A stretch of DNA of 64,000 nucleotides, from contig URHP01000002.1 of the NCBI GenBank assembly GCA_900547645.1, positions 1-64,000 on the forward strand, read 5' to 3'. Source of the DNA: an uncultured Eubacteriales bacterium. GTDB taxonomy: Bacteria; Bacillota; Clostridia; Christensenellales; Borkfalkiaceae. The position numbers and the translations under genes were made by a program. Each line of letters begins with the position of its first letter. The stretch's first letter is position 1. The notes beneath the pieces were generated by a model. That model ran no database searches and was not told where the DNA came from. It saw only the letters and a program-made list of their open reading frames with translations. Below are positions 53,076-64,000 of the stretch, in pieces.

Positions 53076-54234
53076 AGCTGATCTCTCTGCCTTCCAGATA
53101 GTAACGTTTTTCCTTTGCCTCGCCGAGCGAGAAGGTCTTTTTGGGGAGGTTGACGCCCCCTTTGAGCGCGGGAAAGAAGTCCTCTTTGTCCATCGCCGCA
53201 AGCTGAACGCCGGCGCAGTCCTCCTCCGCCGCACGGCGCGCAAGCTCCTTGGCGCCGTGCACATAGTCGATCGTTCCGCCGTTCTCCCGCACGAAGCGTT
53301 CGCACAGTTCGTCCGTCTTTTTTACGCCCTCCGCACCCGCGGGAAGCGAGGGGATCAGCACGGTCCCCTCCCTGCGGCACCTGACGTTCTTCATGAAGAA
53401 ATCGCAGAACGCCTCCGCGTCCACCTCCTTCAAAAGGCGGTGAATGGGATAGAACACGACGGAGGCGTCGTATAGATTGACGAGCTCCGCAAGCATGAAC
53501 CGCGCGGGGTGATTGGCAAGCTCCTCTTTTTTCAGCGTCGCCCTGACGCTCTCCCAATGCGCCTTTGCCGCCGCCACGGAATGGTTGCCGTCCGCCACCG
53601 CGAAGACGGGCTCCCCCTTGGCATGCAGCAGCTGTGCCGTTTCCGCCGCAAGGTCTTCGGGCACGAACCAGCCCGTCACATGTCCGCCGCCCTCCATCAG
53701 GTCAAAGTCATACAGCTTTTCCAGCTCCTCGCGCAGCAGCATCTTTACCGCTCTGTCCTTTTTGTCGCGGTAAAAGAGAATGGCGTGCGGAAACTCCAAA
53801 GGCGCGTTTTTGCGCTCCGCGATGCGGGGCGCAAGGCGCTCGGGGACGACCTCTTCCGACGAGCGGATGGGCGCGGAGACGCCCGCTTCCGAAGAATACG
53901 CCTCGAGATCGATCGCGGCGACGATGCCGCGGCGCGTTCCCGTGCGCGTCGTGCGCTCGGTGAACACGAACCCGCGCGTCAGCTTGGAGAGCGCGTCGTT
54001 TTCGAGCGCCGCGTACATGTTCTCGCGGATGGCGGCGATGCGTTCCTCGTCCTCTTCGCCGAGAAACGCCTCCGGCAGAATAAAGTTGAGCGTGGAGGGC
54101 GCGTCCGCGACGCTGCGCTCCACGCGCTTCCAGTATTCCCTGTCCGACGTAAACTGATCGCAGGCGATGACCGCCCACGTTTCAAACCCCTCCCGCGGGA
54201 GGAGGATGCGCGGGATGCGCAGACAGTTCTTCAT
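53068..54234 (-). CDS. DUF1015 family protein
   Basis: A 388-aa protein with the family landmarks: WAVIACDQFTSDREYWKRVE near the N-terminus, VADGNHSVAAAKAHWE (family DGHHR-like region) and VFYPIHRLLK. The function is unknown; members are widespread in bacteria and sometimes linked to serine metabolism. It overlaps both neighbours (ATGA with the 35-aa gene, 8 bases with lysC). Confidence 0.9.
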   Translation of the reverse strand: MKNCLRIPRILLPREGFETWAVIACDQFTSDREYWKRVERSVADAPSTLNFILPEAFLGEEDEERIAAIRENMYAALENDALSKLTRGFVFTERTTRTGTRRGIVAAIDLEAYSSEAGVSAPIRSSEEVVPERLAPRIAERKNAPLEFPHAILFYRDKKDRAVKMLLREELEKLYDFDLMEGGGHVTGWFVPEDLAAETAQLLHAKGEPVFAVADGNHSVAAAKAHWESVRATLKKEELANHPARFMLAELVNLYDASVVFYPIHRLLKEVDAEAFCDFFMKNVRCRREGTVLIPSLPAGAEGVKKTDELCERFVRENGGTIDYVHGAKELARRAAEEDCAGVQLAAMDKEDFFPALKGGVNLPKKTFSLGEAKEKRYYLEGREISYD

Positions 54235-54338
54235 ACGGCGTTGATGACGATGACCGCGGCGACCGCAAGCACGGCGGCAAGCAGTTTCAGCGGAACGTTA
54301 TGCGTAAACAACTTTCCGAGGTAGGATAAAAATTTCAT
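54231..54338 (-). CDS. 35-residue CdaR-like membrane peptide
   Basis: MKFLSYLGKLFTHNVPLKLL followed by AAVLAVAAVIVINAV. The start (ATG 54338) overlaps the cdaA stop as ATGA, and its own stop overlaps the start of DUF1015. The sequence matches the N-terminal anchor of CdaR/YbbR proteins (short basic segment, N-x-PLKLLA, one transmembrane helix), but the YbbR repeats that normally follow are missing. Full CdaR is normally encoded right after cdaA and controls it. This looks like a shortened CdaR reduced to the membrane anchor. Confidence 0.75.
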   Translation of the reverse strand: MKFLSYLGKLFTHNVPLKLLAAVLAVAAVIVINAV

Positions 54339-55174
54339 GCCTTCTTCCCTCCGCTGTTGAATTCCTTCCAATAGTAATCCTTCAGATACCGTTTCAGACT
54401 CTCCGAATCGACGTAGCGCGTGATCTCGCCGCGGCGCACATAGGAGACGATGCCCGTCTCCTCGGAGACGATGATGGTGGACACGTCCGCGACCTCCGTC
54501 ACGCCGATGCCCGCGCGGTGACGGGTGCCGTAATCCTTGGGGAAATCCTTCTGCGTGAGGGGCAAAAAGCATCCCGCCGCCTGGATCTTATCCCCGTAGA
54601 TGATCATGGCGCCGTCATGAAGGGGCGCTTTGGGAATAAAGATGCCCTCGATGAGCTGATTGGAAATGTTGGCGTTGAGCGTGACGCCGCTGTCGATGAT
54701 CTCCTTGGGCAGATTGCCGTTGGAAAGCACGATGAGCGCGCCCGTGTTGTTCTTGGAGAGGTTCTGCACCGCCTTGACGATGCCCGAAATATATTCGTCC
54801 GCACGCGCGCTGACGGCGTTGTTCTTTGCCGCCTGCGCTCCCGCGACCGAGCCGACTCGCTTCGCCGCGACGTTCCAGATGCTCCGCTTGATCTCCACGC
54901 TGAACAGAAGCAGGAAAAAGAGCGACATGAGCATGATGAACACGTAGTACACCACGACCGTAAGATGCTCGGAAAAAAGCGTGACCGCGCCCGTACAGAC
55001 GAGCAGGAACACATAGACGGGGATGAGCTTTTTGGCGTTGTTCTCATACAAGATCTTCAGAACGAAATAGATGAGCAGGAAGAGAAAGACCGCCTCGATG
55101 ACGATGATCCAGTTTTGCGAAAAATTCGTAAAAACCGCCTTGATCCCCTCCCCCACTTCCTGAGGCGAACGCAA
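54335..55174 (-). CDS. cdaA: Diadenylate cyclase CdaA (c-di-AMP synthase)
   Basis: A 279-aa membrane enzyme. Three N-terminal transmembrane helices (about 15-90), then a coiled linker, then the DisA_N/DAC domain with the DGA motif (LHDGAMIIYG) and RHR motif (GTRHRAGIGVTEVADVSTIIVSEE) that form the active site. The start is TTG 55174, 8 bases after AGGAGG; the frame upstream is open but lies in non-coding sequence. It produces c-di-AMP, which controls potassium and wall homeostasis. It heads the unit with the CdaR-like peptide, DUF1015 and lysC. Confidence 0.95.
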   Translation of the reverse strand: MRSPQEVGEGIKAVFTNFSQNWIIVIEAVFLFLLIYFVLKILYENNAKKLIPVYVFLLVCTGAVTLFSEHLTVVVYYVFIMLMSLFFLLLFSVEIKRSIWNVAAKRVGSVAGAQAAKNNAVSARADEYISGIVKAVQNLSKNNTGALIVLSNGNLPKEIIDSGVTLNANISNQLIEGIFIPKAPLHDGAMIIYGDKIQAAGCFLPLTQKDFPKDYGTRHRAGIGVTEVADVSTIIVSEETGIVSYVRRGEITRYVDSESLKRYLKDYYWKEFNSGGKKA

Positions 55175-55268
55175 TGCTGATTCCTCCTTTCCCCGCGGCG
55201 CGGCGGGCTTTTTCACTATTATACAGAATTTGCGTAAAAATGCAAAGTATTTCTCGGAAAATTTTGGA

Positions 55269-56252
55269 TTATGCAAAAAATATTTCGGCGATCGCGGAAA
55301 ACAATGCGCCCGTTTTGGCGTAAACGCCGCTCTTTGCGCCGGACGAGAGCGCATACAGCCGTTCGTAGAGCGCGCGCACGCGCGCACTCCCCAGTCTGGA
55401 CGCCGTTTCGCGGTTCTTTTGCACGGCAAACGGTTTGCTCCCGAGGATTTTTGCGAGTTCCGCGTCCGACCGATCGGATGCGCTCACTTCGCACAGCGTG
55501 CGGAAGTGCGAGGTGAGCGCGGCGAGCACGGCGTATTCGTCCGATCCCTTGGCAAGCATGTCGGAAAGGATCTGAGCAAACTGCGCGAAGCTGCGCCGCG
55601 ACGCCGCCTGCGTCAGCTCATAGATCTTGTATTCGACGTCCTTGGCGACATACTCTTCCACCGCGGCGCGCGTGACGGTCCCGTTTTCCCCGAGCACATA
55701 GGCGAGCTTCTCCGTCTCCAGCTTCATGCGCGCGGCATCCTGCGCGCAGTAGCGCACCAGAAGCTGCGCCGCGTCCGCATCCATCTGCAGCCCGCGGCGG
55801 CGCGCCACGCCGAACACCCAGCGGGCGAGCGTCTCCTCGTCCTCGCGGGAACAGTCCACATAGATGACGCCCCCCTTGCGGGAGAGGTTCGCCGTGTTCG
55901 CCTTTTTCCCGCTGTTGACGATGACAAACACCGTGGTAGGGCAGGGATCGGCGCAATACGCCTTCAGATAGGTCTCCCACTCCCGTTCGGTGGGATAGAA
56001 CTCGCAGGCGCGCACCAGCCGCCGCCCGTCGAGAAAGGGCAGCGTACCGAGGGCGCGTACAAGCGCCGCGATCCCCTCGCCTTTGAGCGTCTCTCCCTCA
56101 TAACGGGCGTCGTTGAGCATGGGGTTGGAGATGGCGCACGCGGCGCGGATGCTCTCCACCGCGTGATCGCGGAAATAGGTCTCCTCCCCTTCGACGACGT
56201 AGACGGGCGCGAGCCCCTCTTTGAGACTTTTTGCCAACTGTACAAATTTCAT
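55269..56252 (-). CDS. holA: DNA polymerase III delta subunit
   Basis: A 327-aa clamp-loader subunit. PVYVVEGEETYFRDHAVESI is the typical N-terminus, and the AAA-like core and C-terminal collar (LTSHFRTLCEV, AKILGSKPFAVQKN) are present. Overlaps comEC by ATGA. Confidence 0.93.
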   Translation of the reverse strand: MKFVQLAKSLKEGLAPVYVVEGEETYFRDHAVESIRAACAISNPMLNDARYEGETLKGEGIAALVRALGTLPFLDGRRLVRACEFYPTEREWETYLKAYCADPCPTTVFVIVNSGKKANTANLSRKGGVIYVDCSREDEETLARWVFGVARRRGLQMDADAAQLLVRYCAQDAARMKLETEKLAYVLGENGTVTRAAVEEYVAKDVEYKIYELTQAASRRSFAQFAQILSDMLAKGSDEYAVLAALTSHFRTLCEVSASDRSDAELAKILGSKPFAVQKNRETASRLGSARVRALYERLYALSSGAKSGVYAKTGALFSAIAEIFFA

Positions 56253-58252
56253 AACGCCTTGATTATACCATCTTTGAGCAAGTATTTCAAGCGCCCGCCG
56301 CCCGTTCCCACGAACAAATCGGCGGAAAGCGCCTCCTCTCCCCCGAAGGAAAATTCCGCAACGCAGCCCTGCGCCGTCAGCGTCAGCCTGTCGGCGTCCT
56401 CATAGAAGAACGCCATGTCCCCGACGGTAAAGGCTTCCCCGAAGACGACCTCCCTGTGCAGCCCCGTTTGGGCGGGATATGCCGCGCAGATCGTCCGCGC
56501 CGGCAGGAACGCCGCCGTATTGACGGCGCGCACCGTCTCCTCCGTGACGACGGCGACGGCGTCCAGCTCCCCGCCGTAAGTGCGGCGCAGGAAATCTTCG
56601 CAGACGGAGAGAGAAACGTCGCCGTCGATGAGCAAAACGGCGTGAGCGCGCGTCCGCACCAGGACGCACGTGCCCCGGTCCGTGCCCGATACGTCGATGC
56701 GGCAGCCCGCATACGACGCATTCTCCAAAAAGACGCACAGCGCGAACAGCAGTGCAGCCGCGCCGCAGAGCAACGCGCGCATTGCGGGACGCAGGCGCAC
56801 CCTGCCGCCGAGCGGCACATTGAGCGCGAGCCAGACGCCGGCTCCCGCGCCCAGAGAGAACCCCGCGAGCACGGCGGAGAAGTCCGCTGCGGAAAAGAGC
56901 AGCAAGAGTGCGGACAGCATGCCTTCCGGAAGCGCCAGCAGCACGCCCGCCGCAAACGGCAGGGCAAGCGACGCAAGCGCGCACGCGACCAGCGGCAGAA
57001 ACAGCACGGGCAGCGCGGGAATGACGAGCAGGTTGAGCAGCGTCCCCCATACCGAAAAATATCCGAACGTCTCCATCATCATGGGGAAGGTAAACAGCTG
57101 CGCGGAGACGCCCGACACCAGGCATGCCGCCAGTGCGGACGGCACGCGAAGACGGCGCAGTCCGCGCGTGAGCGGTTCGGAAAAGAGGGCGATCCCCGCC
57201 ACCGCGCCGTAGGAGAGGCGGAACCCGACGGAAAAGAACTGCGCGGGCGAGACCAGCAGCGTCACGGCAGCCGCCAGCGAGAGCGAGGAGAGCTGATCGT
57301 ACTTTTTGCCGAAAAAGCGGGCTCCGCCCGCAAACGCGCACATGAGCAGGGCGCGCACCGAAGAGACGGTAAAGGCGCACATGGCGCAATATCCCGCCGC
57401 AAGCAGAAGGGCGGGCAGCGCCGCCCAGCGTCCGAGCGGTCTGCGCAACAGCAGCACGGCGGCGCCGTATAACATGCCGATATGCAGTCCCGAAACAGCA
57501 AACACGTGCGCGATGCCGCCTGTGCGCGTCTCTTCCAGAAAGCCTGCGTCCATGCTGCGCGCGTTGCCCGTCAGCAGCGCATAGGCGACGTCCGCCGCGT
57601 CCTGTTCCATGTTCCCGTGCAGACGGTCATAGAGCGCGCCGTTCATGCGCAGAAAGATATTGGAGGACGAGCCCGTCCGCTCGTATGCCGCGGGAGACGC
57701 GCGATAGCGCAGATCTGCCGCAAAGTCGGAAGCGGCATAGGAATCGCCGTTGTGCGGAAGCGGATTGCGTGCAACGGTCGCCGTAAAGGAGAGGATGTCG
57801 CCCGCGCGCACGTCCTCGCCGCGAAGCGTGACTTCCATTTTGCCGCCCACCCGTTCGCCGCCGACGGTCAGCCCGGAGAGCGTTGCGCGCACATAGCCGT
57901 TTCCCGCGGCAGCGCTCTCCACCGTCCCCGTCACCGCATACTCCCCTTCCGCAGGACCGGAGCAAAACCCGGAAGCGGCAAGCTGCATCCCGCCCGCGCC
58001 TGCCAGCGCAAAGACGGCAAACACCCCCAGCACGCAGAGCGTACGGCGCAGCCGGAAGGGCGGAAGCATCAGCAAAAGAACGAGCACGAACACCGCCGCG
58101 CCGGCAAGTTCTCCCATGCCGAACGCGAAGCGGGCATAGAGAAAGCATCCGCACAGCAGCCCGAGCGCCGCAACGAGAAAGGGGCGAAAATTCAGCCGCG
58201 GCAGCCCTTTGCCGCGGCCATGTTCGCGTTCTTTTTCTCCGTTTGCGGACAT
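56249..58252 (-). CDS. comEC: ComEC/Rec2-type DNA uptake channel with degenerate C-terminal domain
   Basis: A 667-aa membrane protein. It has N-terminal transmembrane segments with an OB-like domain (DUF4131), then the Competence domain (GIAHVFAVSGLHIGMLYG with the HxxG signature). The last about 150 residues occupy the place of the metallo-beta-lactamase domain. This part lacks the HxHxDH zinc motif (GGELDAVAVVTEETVRAVNTAAF where the motif would be), so DNA-strand degradation is unlikely. GGAGGGG precedes ATG 58252. Confidence 0.92.
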   Translation of the reverse strand: MSANGEKEREHGRGKGLPRLNFRPFLVAALGLLCGCFLYARFAFGMGELAGAAVFVLVLLLMLPPFRLRRTLCVLGVFAVFALAGAGGMQLAASGFCSGPAEGEYAVTGTVESAAAGNGYVRATLSGLTVGGERVGGKMEVTLRGEDVRAGDILSFTATVARNPLPHNGDSYAASDFAADLRYRASPAAYERTGSSSNIFLRMNGALYDRLHGNMEQDAADVAYALLTGNARSMDAGFLEETRTGGIAHVFAVSGLHIGMLYGAAVLLLRRPLGRWAALPALLLAAGYCAMCAFTVSSVRALLMCAFAGGARFFGKKYDQLSSLSLAAAVTLLVSPAQFFSVGFRLSYGAVAGIALFSEPLTRGLRRLRVPSALAACLVSGVSAQLFTFPMMMETFGYFSVWGTLLNLLVIPALPVLFLPLVACALASLALPFAAGVLLALPEGMLSALLLLFSAADFSAVLAGFSLGAGAGVWLALNVPLGGRVRLRPAMRALLCGAAALLFALCVFLENASYAGCRIDVSGTDRGTCVLVRTRAHAVLLIDGDVSLSVCEDFLRRTYGGELDAVAVVTEETVRAVNTAAFLPARTICAAYPAQTGLHREVVFGEAFTVGDMAFFYEDADRLTLTAQGCVAEFSFGGEEALSADLFVGTGGGRLKYLLKDGIIKAL

Positions 58253-58316
58253 GCTCCCCTCCTTTTTCGGTTGCTACGCAAAAACACACCCGCGGACACG
58301 CCCGCGGCGTTTCCGA

Positions 58317-60278
58317 TCAGAGCCGTTCATAGACGGGGATGACCTCGAGCGGGGCAGACGCCGTCACCGTCCGTCCTCCCTCCAGCACCTCGCCCGAATT
58401 CAGATCGCGCCAGCTGCCCGCGGGCAGATACACCTGCCGCTCCCGCATCCCTTCATAGAGGACGGGCGCGACGAGATAGCGCGGACCGAACATGTATTGC
58501 TCGTCCGCCGTCCAGCAGGCCTCGTCCCCGGGAAATTCATAGAACATGGCGCGCATGACGGGCGAACCGTTTTCACTCGCCTCGCGCATGACCTCTTTCA
58601 GATACGGCTTCATTGTTTCACGCAGGACGACGTAGCTCTTCAAAATCCCGCAGACGTCCTCGCCGAAGCTCCAGAGCTCATTGGGAAGCCCCGTATGACA
58701 GAAGCCGCCGCCCCATTCCCTTCCGTCGAGGGGCGCGGCTTCGCAGGGACCTTTATCCCCGTGCATCCTGAGGACGGGGCAGAAGGTCGCCCACTCGAAC
58801 CAGCGCAAAAGCAGCTCCCGGTACCCTTCCTCCTTCACGTTGACGAAAAATCCGCCGATGTCCGTCGTCCACCAGGGAATGCCGGCAAGCCCCACGTTGA
58901 GTCCCGCGGCAAACTGATCGCGCAAGCTCTGGAAGTTGCCCTGAATGTCGCCCGACCAGAGCACCGCGCCGTACTTCTGACTGCCCGCCCACGCGCAGCG
59001 GATGAGGTTGCAGATGTCCGTCTGTCCCGCGGCGCGCTGCCCTTCGTAAAAGGCGCGCGCATGCATGACGGGATATACGTTCCCCACCTGCAGATCGGTC
59101 CCGAGATGATAGCGGTAATTGTCAAATTCATACGCCGAATATTCCGGCTCCGCCTCATCCAGCCAGAACATATCGATGCCGTCGCGGTAATAGCCGCTGC
59201 GGCACTTCTCCCACAGGTAGCGGCGCGCTTCGGGGTTGGTCGCATCGTAGATGTACGAATCCCCCAGAAAATCAAAGCACTGACTGCCGCGCTCGGGGCG
59301 GATGAGCAGCCCCCTGTCGCGCATCTCCGCAAAATTTTCGCTCTTTTTATCCACCGTCGGCCAGACGGAGATCATGCACCGCGTCCCGTACGACCGCAAT
59401 TCCTTCACCATTGCCGCGGGATCGGGCCAATACTGTTTGTCGAACTTCCACTCTCCCTGCCGCGTCCAATGGAAAAAGTCGATGACGATGACGTCCAGCG
59501 GAATGCCGCGCCGATGATATTCGCGCGCCACTTCCAGCACCTCTTCCTGCGTGCGGTACCTGAGCTTGCACTGCCACAGTCCCAGAGCGTTTTCGGGAAA
59601 TTCGGGCGCGCGTCCCGCGAGCGCGGTGTAGTGTTCGAGCGCCTCCTTCGGATCCCCTGCCGTCACCCAATAGTCGAGCTGCCGGCAGCTTTCGGCACGC
59701 CATTCCGTCATATTCTTTGCAAACGTCACCCGTCCGACTGCGGGATTGTTCCATAAAAAACCATACCCGAGCGAGGATATGAGAAAGGGCACGCTCGCCT
59801 GCGAATTGCGCTGCGCAAGTTCCAGCGTGCATCCCTTCAGATCGAGCGTATCCTGCTGATACTGCCCCATGCCGAAGAGCTTTTCCTCCTGCGCTTCGAA
59901 GCGGAGCGTCAGCGCGTAGTCGCCCCCGCGCGCAGGCGTAAATTCGCGCGCAACGATGCGCAGCGACGGCGTATGCGGCATATCGTATTCATAACAGCGG
60001 TAATATTCTTCGAGGACGAGCTTTCCGTCCGCAAACAGGCGGATCTTTCCCAACCGGTCGACGGTCGCAGCCATCCTTCCGTTTTCGATGCGGGCTTCCC
60101 CTTCGCCGATCTCGCAGAATGCGGGCCGGACGGAAGCACCCTCAAGCGCCCAGTCGCATGTTCCGAAGGCAGGCAGCATGGTCGCCTGCACGCGCAGACC
60201 GTCCGTTCCCTGCGCAAATATGCGCACCGTTTCGCCGCGGCGCGTAAAATACAGCATGCCGTCCCGTTCAAAAAACAT
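58317..60278 (-). CDS. Glycoside hydrolase family 31
   Basis: A 653-aa alpha-glycosidase. N-terminal beta-sandwich, then a TIM barrel with the nucleophile Asp in IDMFWLDEAEPEY and the acid/base Asp in LWSGDIQGNF, then WWTTDIGGFF and C-terminal beta domains. The family includes alpha-glucosidases and alpha-xylosidases; FWLDEAEPE groups with the xylosidase-like branch, at low confidence. There is no signal peptide, so it is intracellular. GGAGGGGG precedes ATG 60278, and it has its own promoter. Confidence 0.93.
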   Translation of the reverse strand: MFFERDGMLYFTRRGETVRIFAQGTDGLRVQATMLPAFGTCDWALEGASVRPAFCEIGEGEARIENGRMAATVDRLGKIRLFADGKLVLEEYYRCYEYDMPHTPSLRIVAREFTPARGGDYALTLRFEAQEEKLFGMGQYQQDTLDLKGCTLELAQRNSQASVPFLISSLGYGFLWNNPAVGRVTFAKNMTEWRAESCRQLDYWVTAGDPKEALEHYTALAGRAPEFPENALGLWQCKLRYRTQEEVLEVAREYHRRGIPLDVIVIDFFHWTRQGEWKFDKQYWPDPAAMVKELRSYGTRCMISVWPTVDKKSENFAEMRDRGLLIRPERGSQCFDFLGDSYIYDATNPEARRYLWEKCRSGYYRDGIDMFWLDEAEPEYSAYEFDNYRYHLGTDLQVGNVYPVMHARAFYEGQRAAGQTDICNLIRCAWAGSQKYGAVLWSGDIQGNFQSLRDQFAAGLNVGLAGIPWWTTDIGGFFVNVKEEGYRELLLRWFEWATFCPVLRMHGDKGPCEAAPLDGREWGGGFCHTGLPNELWSFGEDVCGILKSYVVLRETMKPYLKEVMREASENGSPVMRAMFYEFPGDEACWTADEQYMFGPRYLVAPVLYEGMRERQVYLPAGSWRDLNSGEVLEGGRTVTASAPLEVIPVYERL

Positions 60279-60304
60279 ATCCGACCCCCTCCGTGTTCTT
60301 CAGG

Positions 60305-60333
60305 ATTATATCATATCGAACGGACCGATTCAA
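60305..60333 (-). promoter_or_regulatory. Promoter of the GH31 gene
   Basis: On the reverse strand, TTGAAT (60328-60333), 17-base spacer, and TATAAT (60305-60310). No operator palindrome recognised. Confidence 0.75.
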
Positions 60334-60485
60334 GAATTTCGGGTAAAATTTTTCCGGCGGAATCATTTCTTTTTGCCCGAATGCGCTGCTTTTCCCGTAT
60401 ATTCCGCCCCTTGCCGTCATGGATCGGGAACACATTGCCCACCGGCAATGAACCCCTGATGCGCAGAATCACGACATTCTATATC

Positions 60486-60513
60486 CAAAAAAACGCGCCG
60501 TCCGGCGCGTTTT
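60486..60513 (-). terminator. Terminator of the ATP synthase operon
   Basis: AAAACGCGCCG / CGGCGCGTTTT with a 2-base loop and T run, just after atpC on the reverse strand. Confidence 0.85.
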
Positions 60514-60522
60514 CAATGCTTC

Positions 60523-60930
60523 TTATCTTCTTCCGTACTTGCTCTTGACGTTCAGGCGGGCAAGCGCGCGGGCAAGCCGTGCCTGCGCGGCGTGATGTTC
60601 TTCGATGCTCTTTTTCTGCAAAAGCGCCTCTTTCGCCTCGTCTGCGGCGCGGCGTTGGCGCACTTCGTCCACCTCTTCGGGGCGGAGCGCGGAGTCCACC
60701 AGCACAAGCGCTTCGCCGTTTTCCACCTTCATGATGCCCGCGGCGACTGCCGCCGCGTGCGTTTCGCCGTCCGGCGTGCGATAGGTGAGCGTCCCCGGCA
60801 CAATGGCGAGGATGGTGTCGCAATGCCCTGCCAGCACGCCGTACTGCCCGTCCAGCGTGGGAACGACGAGCGATTCGCAGCCCCCCTCGTAGAAGGGATG
60901 ATCCGCCGCAAGAACGTGCAGGTCAAACAT
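60523..60930 (-). CDS. atpC: ATP synthase F1 epsilon subunit
   Basis: A 135-aa protein with MFDLHVLAADHPFYEGGCESLVVPTLDGQYGVLAGH and the beta-sandwich G-T-L-T-Y strand. The C-terminal helical hairpin includes an Ala/Arg-rich helix (ARLARALARLNVKSKYGRR). Last gene of the operon. Confidence 0.95.
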   Translation of the reverse strand: MFDLHVLAADHPFYEGGCESLVVPTLDGQYGVLAGHCDTILAIVPGTLTYRTPDGETHAAAVAAGIMKVENGEALVLVDSALRPEEVDEVRQRRAADEAKEALLQKKSIEEHHAAQARLARALARLNVKSKYGRR

Positions 60931-60931
60931 G

Positions 60932-63224
<2,293 letters not shown>

Positions 63225-63228
<4 letters not shown>

Positions 63229-64000
63229 GCCTGTTCCCCGCGGGCGACGTACGCGCGCGCAAACTCATCCGCGCAGGTCTCAATGCGCTTCTTCTCCTCG
63301 TCGGAGAGCGTTCCCGCCGTGCGGATGGATTCGCACAGCTCCGCGCAGTTCTGTTCGAACCACGCCAGCATTTCCGCCTGAAATCCGGCGATCTTTTCGG
63401 GCGGGATCTCCTGCATGACGTGATGCAGCGCCGCAACGAGCGTGATGACCTGACGGTGCCGCGCCATGGGATGGAACTGATGCTGCCGCAGCAGACGCAT
63501 CAGCCCCTGCCCGTAGGCAAGCTGGCGGCGGGTGGATTCGTCCAGATCGCTCGCAAACTGGGTGAACACCTCGATCTCACGGTACTGCGCAAGGTCGAGG
63601 CGGATGGCGCCCGCGGCCTTCTTCATCGCCTTGGTCTGCGCCGCGCCGCCCACACGCGAGACGGAGAGTCCCACGTTGACGGCGGGACGCTGCCCCGCGA
63701 AGAAGAGCGAGCTCTCCAGAAAGATCTGTCCGTCCGTGATGGAAATGATATTCGTCGGGATATAGGCGGATACGTCGCCGCCCTGCGTCTCGACGACGGG
63801 GAGCGCGGTCATGGAACCGCCGCCCCGTTCTTCCGACAGATGCGCCGCGCGCTCCAGAAGGCGGGAATGCAGGTAGAACACGTCCCCGGGATATGCCTCG
63901 CGCCCCGGAGAACGCCCCAGAAGCAGGCTGAGCGCACGGTAAGCGACGGCATGTTTGGACAGGTCGTCATAGACGATAAGCACGTCCTTGCCGCGCTCCA
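63225..64000 (-). CDS. atpA: ATP synthase F1 alpha subunit, 5' part beyond the window
   Basis: The C-terminal about 258 residues are present, starting [27 protein letters not shown] and including [38 protein letters not shown]-like text and [18 protein letters not shown], all diagnostic of AtpA. The window edge cuts the gene; the frame continues without a start. Confidence 0.97.

Overview
The window is a bacterial contig end, most likely from a member of the Clostridia (Bacillota). Supporting signs are strong AGGAGG-type ribosome binding sites, many TTGACA-17-TATAAT promoters, a CdaA-type c-di-AMP cyclase, a DUF5685 gene beside a J-domain-like gene, and a zinc-type L31. Christensenellales is my best guess for the order, at low confidence. 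Bases 1-33 are a Nextera sequencing adapter, so base 34 is a true contig end. The last gene (atpA) runs off the right edge.

Layout. (1) 34-7634: an AT-rich integrative mobilizable element, left end missing. It carries hsdM with a truncated partner gene, a promoter-to-terminator unit of about 540 nt that looks like a structured RNA, a DUF6291-like gene, a MOBV-type oriT and relaxase, TnpV-like and small accessory genes, and a tyrosine recombinase followed by four arm-type repeats. It abuts a solitary 5S rRNA gene. (2) 7813-14888: rlmD, a membrane protein, two paralogous Cys-tailed proteins (one with a J-like domain), DUF5685, trpS, a phosphoesterase and an FtsK-gamma-like protein. (3) 14881-31825: an unusual chaperone/AAA+/protease region. 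One apparent operon (31825 to 19361, reverse strand, promoter at 31936-31964) encodes two helical coiled-coil proteins, a Vps4/katanin-like AAA ATPase, a trypsin-like protease, a RuvB-like AAA ATPase, several unknown proteins, a zinc-ribbon coiled-coil membrane protein, a charged coiled-coil protein and an Hsp70-like ATPase. The first three enzymes share a similar helical N-terminal module resembling MIT domains. Next to it lies a soluble fusion of a Clp-like AAA, an FtsH-like AAA and an M41 protease. I regard this as the candidate undescribed system: an ESCRT/Vps4-like assembly coupled to proteolysis and chaperones. (4) 32081-64000: housekeeping genes: thrC, an aminotransferase, prfA, a DUF1385-PrmC fusion, rpmE, an MDR protein, HAD and YfcE phosphatases, a PAS-SpoIIE phosphatase, lipid kinase, CCA-adding enzyme, rmuC, rpsF-ssb-rpsR, a Sel1 protein, the cdaA/mini-cdaR/DUF1015/lysC operon, holA, comEC, a GH31 glycosidase and the F1 part of ATP synthase.

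The housekeeping genes are tightly packed with ATGA overlaps and high GC. The mobile element is AT-richer and has looser spacing. No tRNA genes, insertion sequences or CRISPR arrays were recognised.
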